A stretch of DNA of 64,000 bases from Chitinophagaceae bacterium (GTDB taxonomy: Bacteria > Bacteroidota > Bacteroidia > Chitinophagales > Chitinophagaceae): the NCBI GenBank assembly GCA_017307735.1, contig JAFKGR010000009.1, forward strand, positions 100,625-164,624. The letters are read 5' to 3'. The position numbers and the translations under genes were made by a program. Below the pieces are notes generated by a model. That model ran no database searches. It worked only from the letters and a program-made list of their open reading frames with translations, and was not told the DNA's origin. Every line of letters starts with the position of its first letter. Positions within the stretch are counted from its first letter, which is position 1. Below, in pieces: positions 63,917 through 64,000 of this stretch.

Positions 63917-64000
63917 ATGCAAGGAAACTCAGAGAAAGGCGGCAGAAAGCGTGCATCTGCACCTTCGTACGTCAGCCCAAATCAAATGGTATTGCAGGGT
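63917..64000 (+). mobile_element. Probable start of a transposase gene, cut by the window edge
   Basis: ATG 63917 opens a frame that runs to the end of the window (28 residues, ending SPNQMVLQG). The wording is like the N-terminus of IS5-type transposases in Bacteroidota, in which a similar SPNQ-x-L-x-G stretch is followed by FETPF. Only the first residues are available, so the family call is tentative. Confidence 0.4.

Noticed and set aside
1..64000. CRISPR array, rRNA operon or intact prophage
   Set aside because: No regularly spaced repeats, no rRNA-like blocks and no cluster of phage structural genes were seen.

Overview
This window comes from a member of the phylum Bacteroidota, most likely the Chitinophagaceae or a close relative. 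The support is a SusC/SusD pair, a GLPGLI-family protein beside an outer-membrane beta-barrel protein, a type IX secretion (T9SS type B) C-terminal domain, DUF2911, DUF6266 and PUR (DUF3276) proteins, a short primary sigma factor of about 285 residues, and repeated upstream motifs of the TTG-N18-20-TAnnTTTG type. The genus cannot be read from the sequence.

Layout. Positions 1-27.5 kb are mostly core chromosome: a TonB-like domain protein, an ArsR-like remnant, CTP synthase (pyrG), a cytochrome c / sugar dehydrogenase pair, LolA, a thioredoxin-like protein, a 97-bp structured direct repeat, trxB-folB, an M1 peptidase, NrnA, an FKBP lipoprotein, an osmoprotectant ABC transporter whose binding domain is circularly permuted, a TonB receptor with a GLPGLI protein, glycine decarboxylase, a DsbA-like protein lacking one active-site cysteine, XerD, a YkgJ-like protein, an L,D-transpeptidase, RlpA and an OmpA/thrombospondin-repeat porin. 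From 27.5 to 33 kb there is an RND efflux pair with a decayed TetR gene in front and no outer-membrane factor. From 33 to 43.7 kb lie an MsbA/MdlA-type exporter, a PUR protein, pgi, threonine aldolase, the primary sigma factor, small envelope proteins, a SAM hydrolase family enzyme and a short-chain dehydrogenase, ending at a tRNA-Lys.

From 44 to 53.4 kb there is a compact polysaccharide utilisation locus: SusC, SusD, a lipoprotein fusing a glycerophosphodiester phosphodiesterase domain to a GH16 glucanase, and a divergent membrane-spanning one-component regulator with a beta-propeller sensor and a LuxR-type DNA-binding end. The likely substrate is a beta-glucan, possibly one carrying phosphoglycerol. 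From 54.4 to 58.3 kb there is a LysR regulator followed by a two-gene operon pairing an MmgE/PrpD-family enzyme with a phosphosulfolactate synthase (ComA) homologue. This is the best candidate for an undescribed small-molecule (organosulfonate) pathway.

From 58.3 kb to the right edge the window becomes accessory: a G+C-richer DUF6266 gene with a 31-codon ORF overlapping its stop, short unknown ORFs, a 39-residue lipoprotein overlapping a T9SS-exported 800-residue protein, a tyrosine recombinase broken by an in-frame stop, and what looks like the start of a transposase cut by the window end. No rRNA, CRISPR array or complete prophage was seen.
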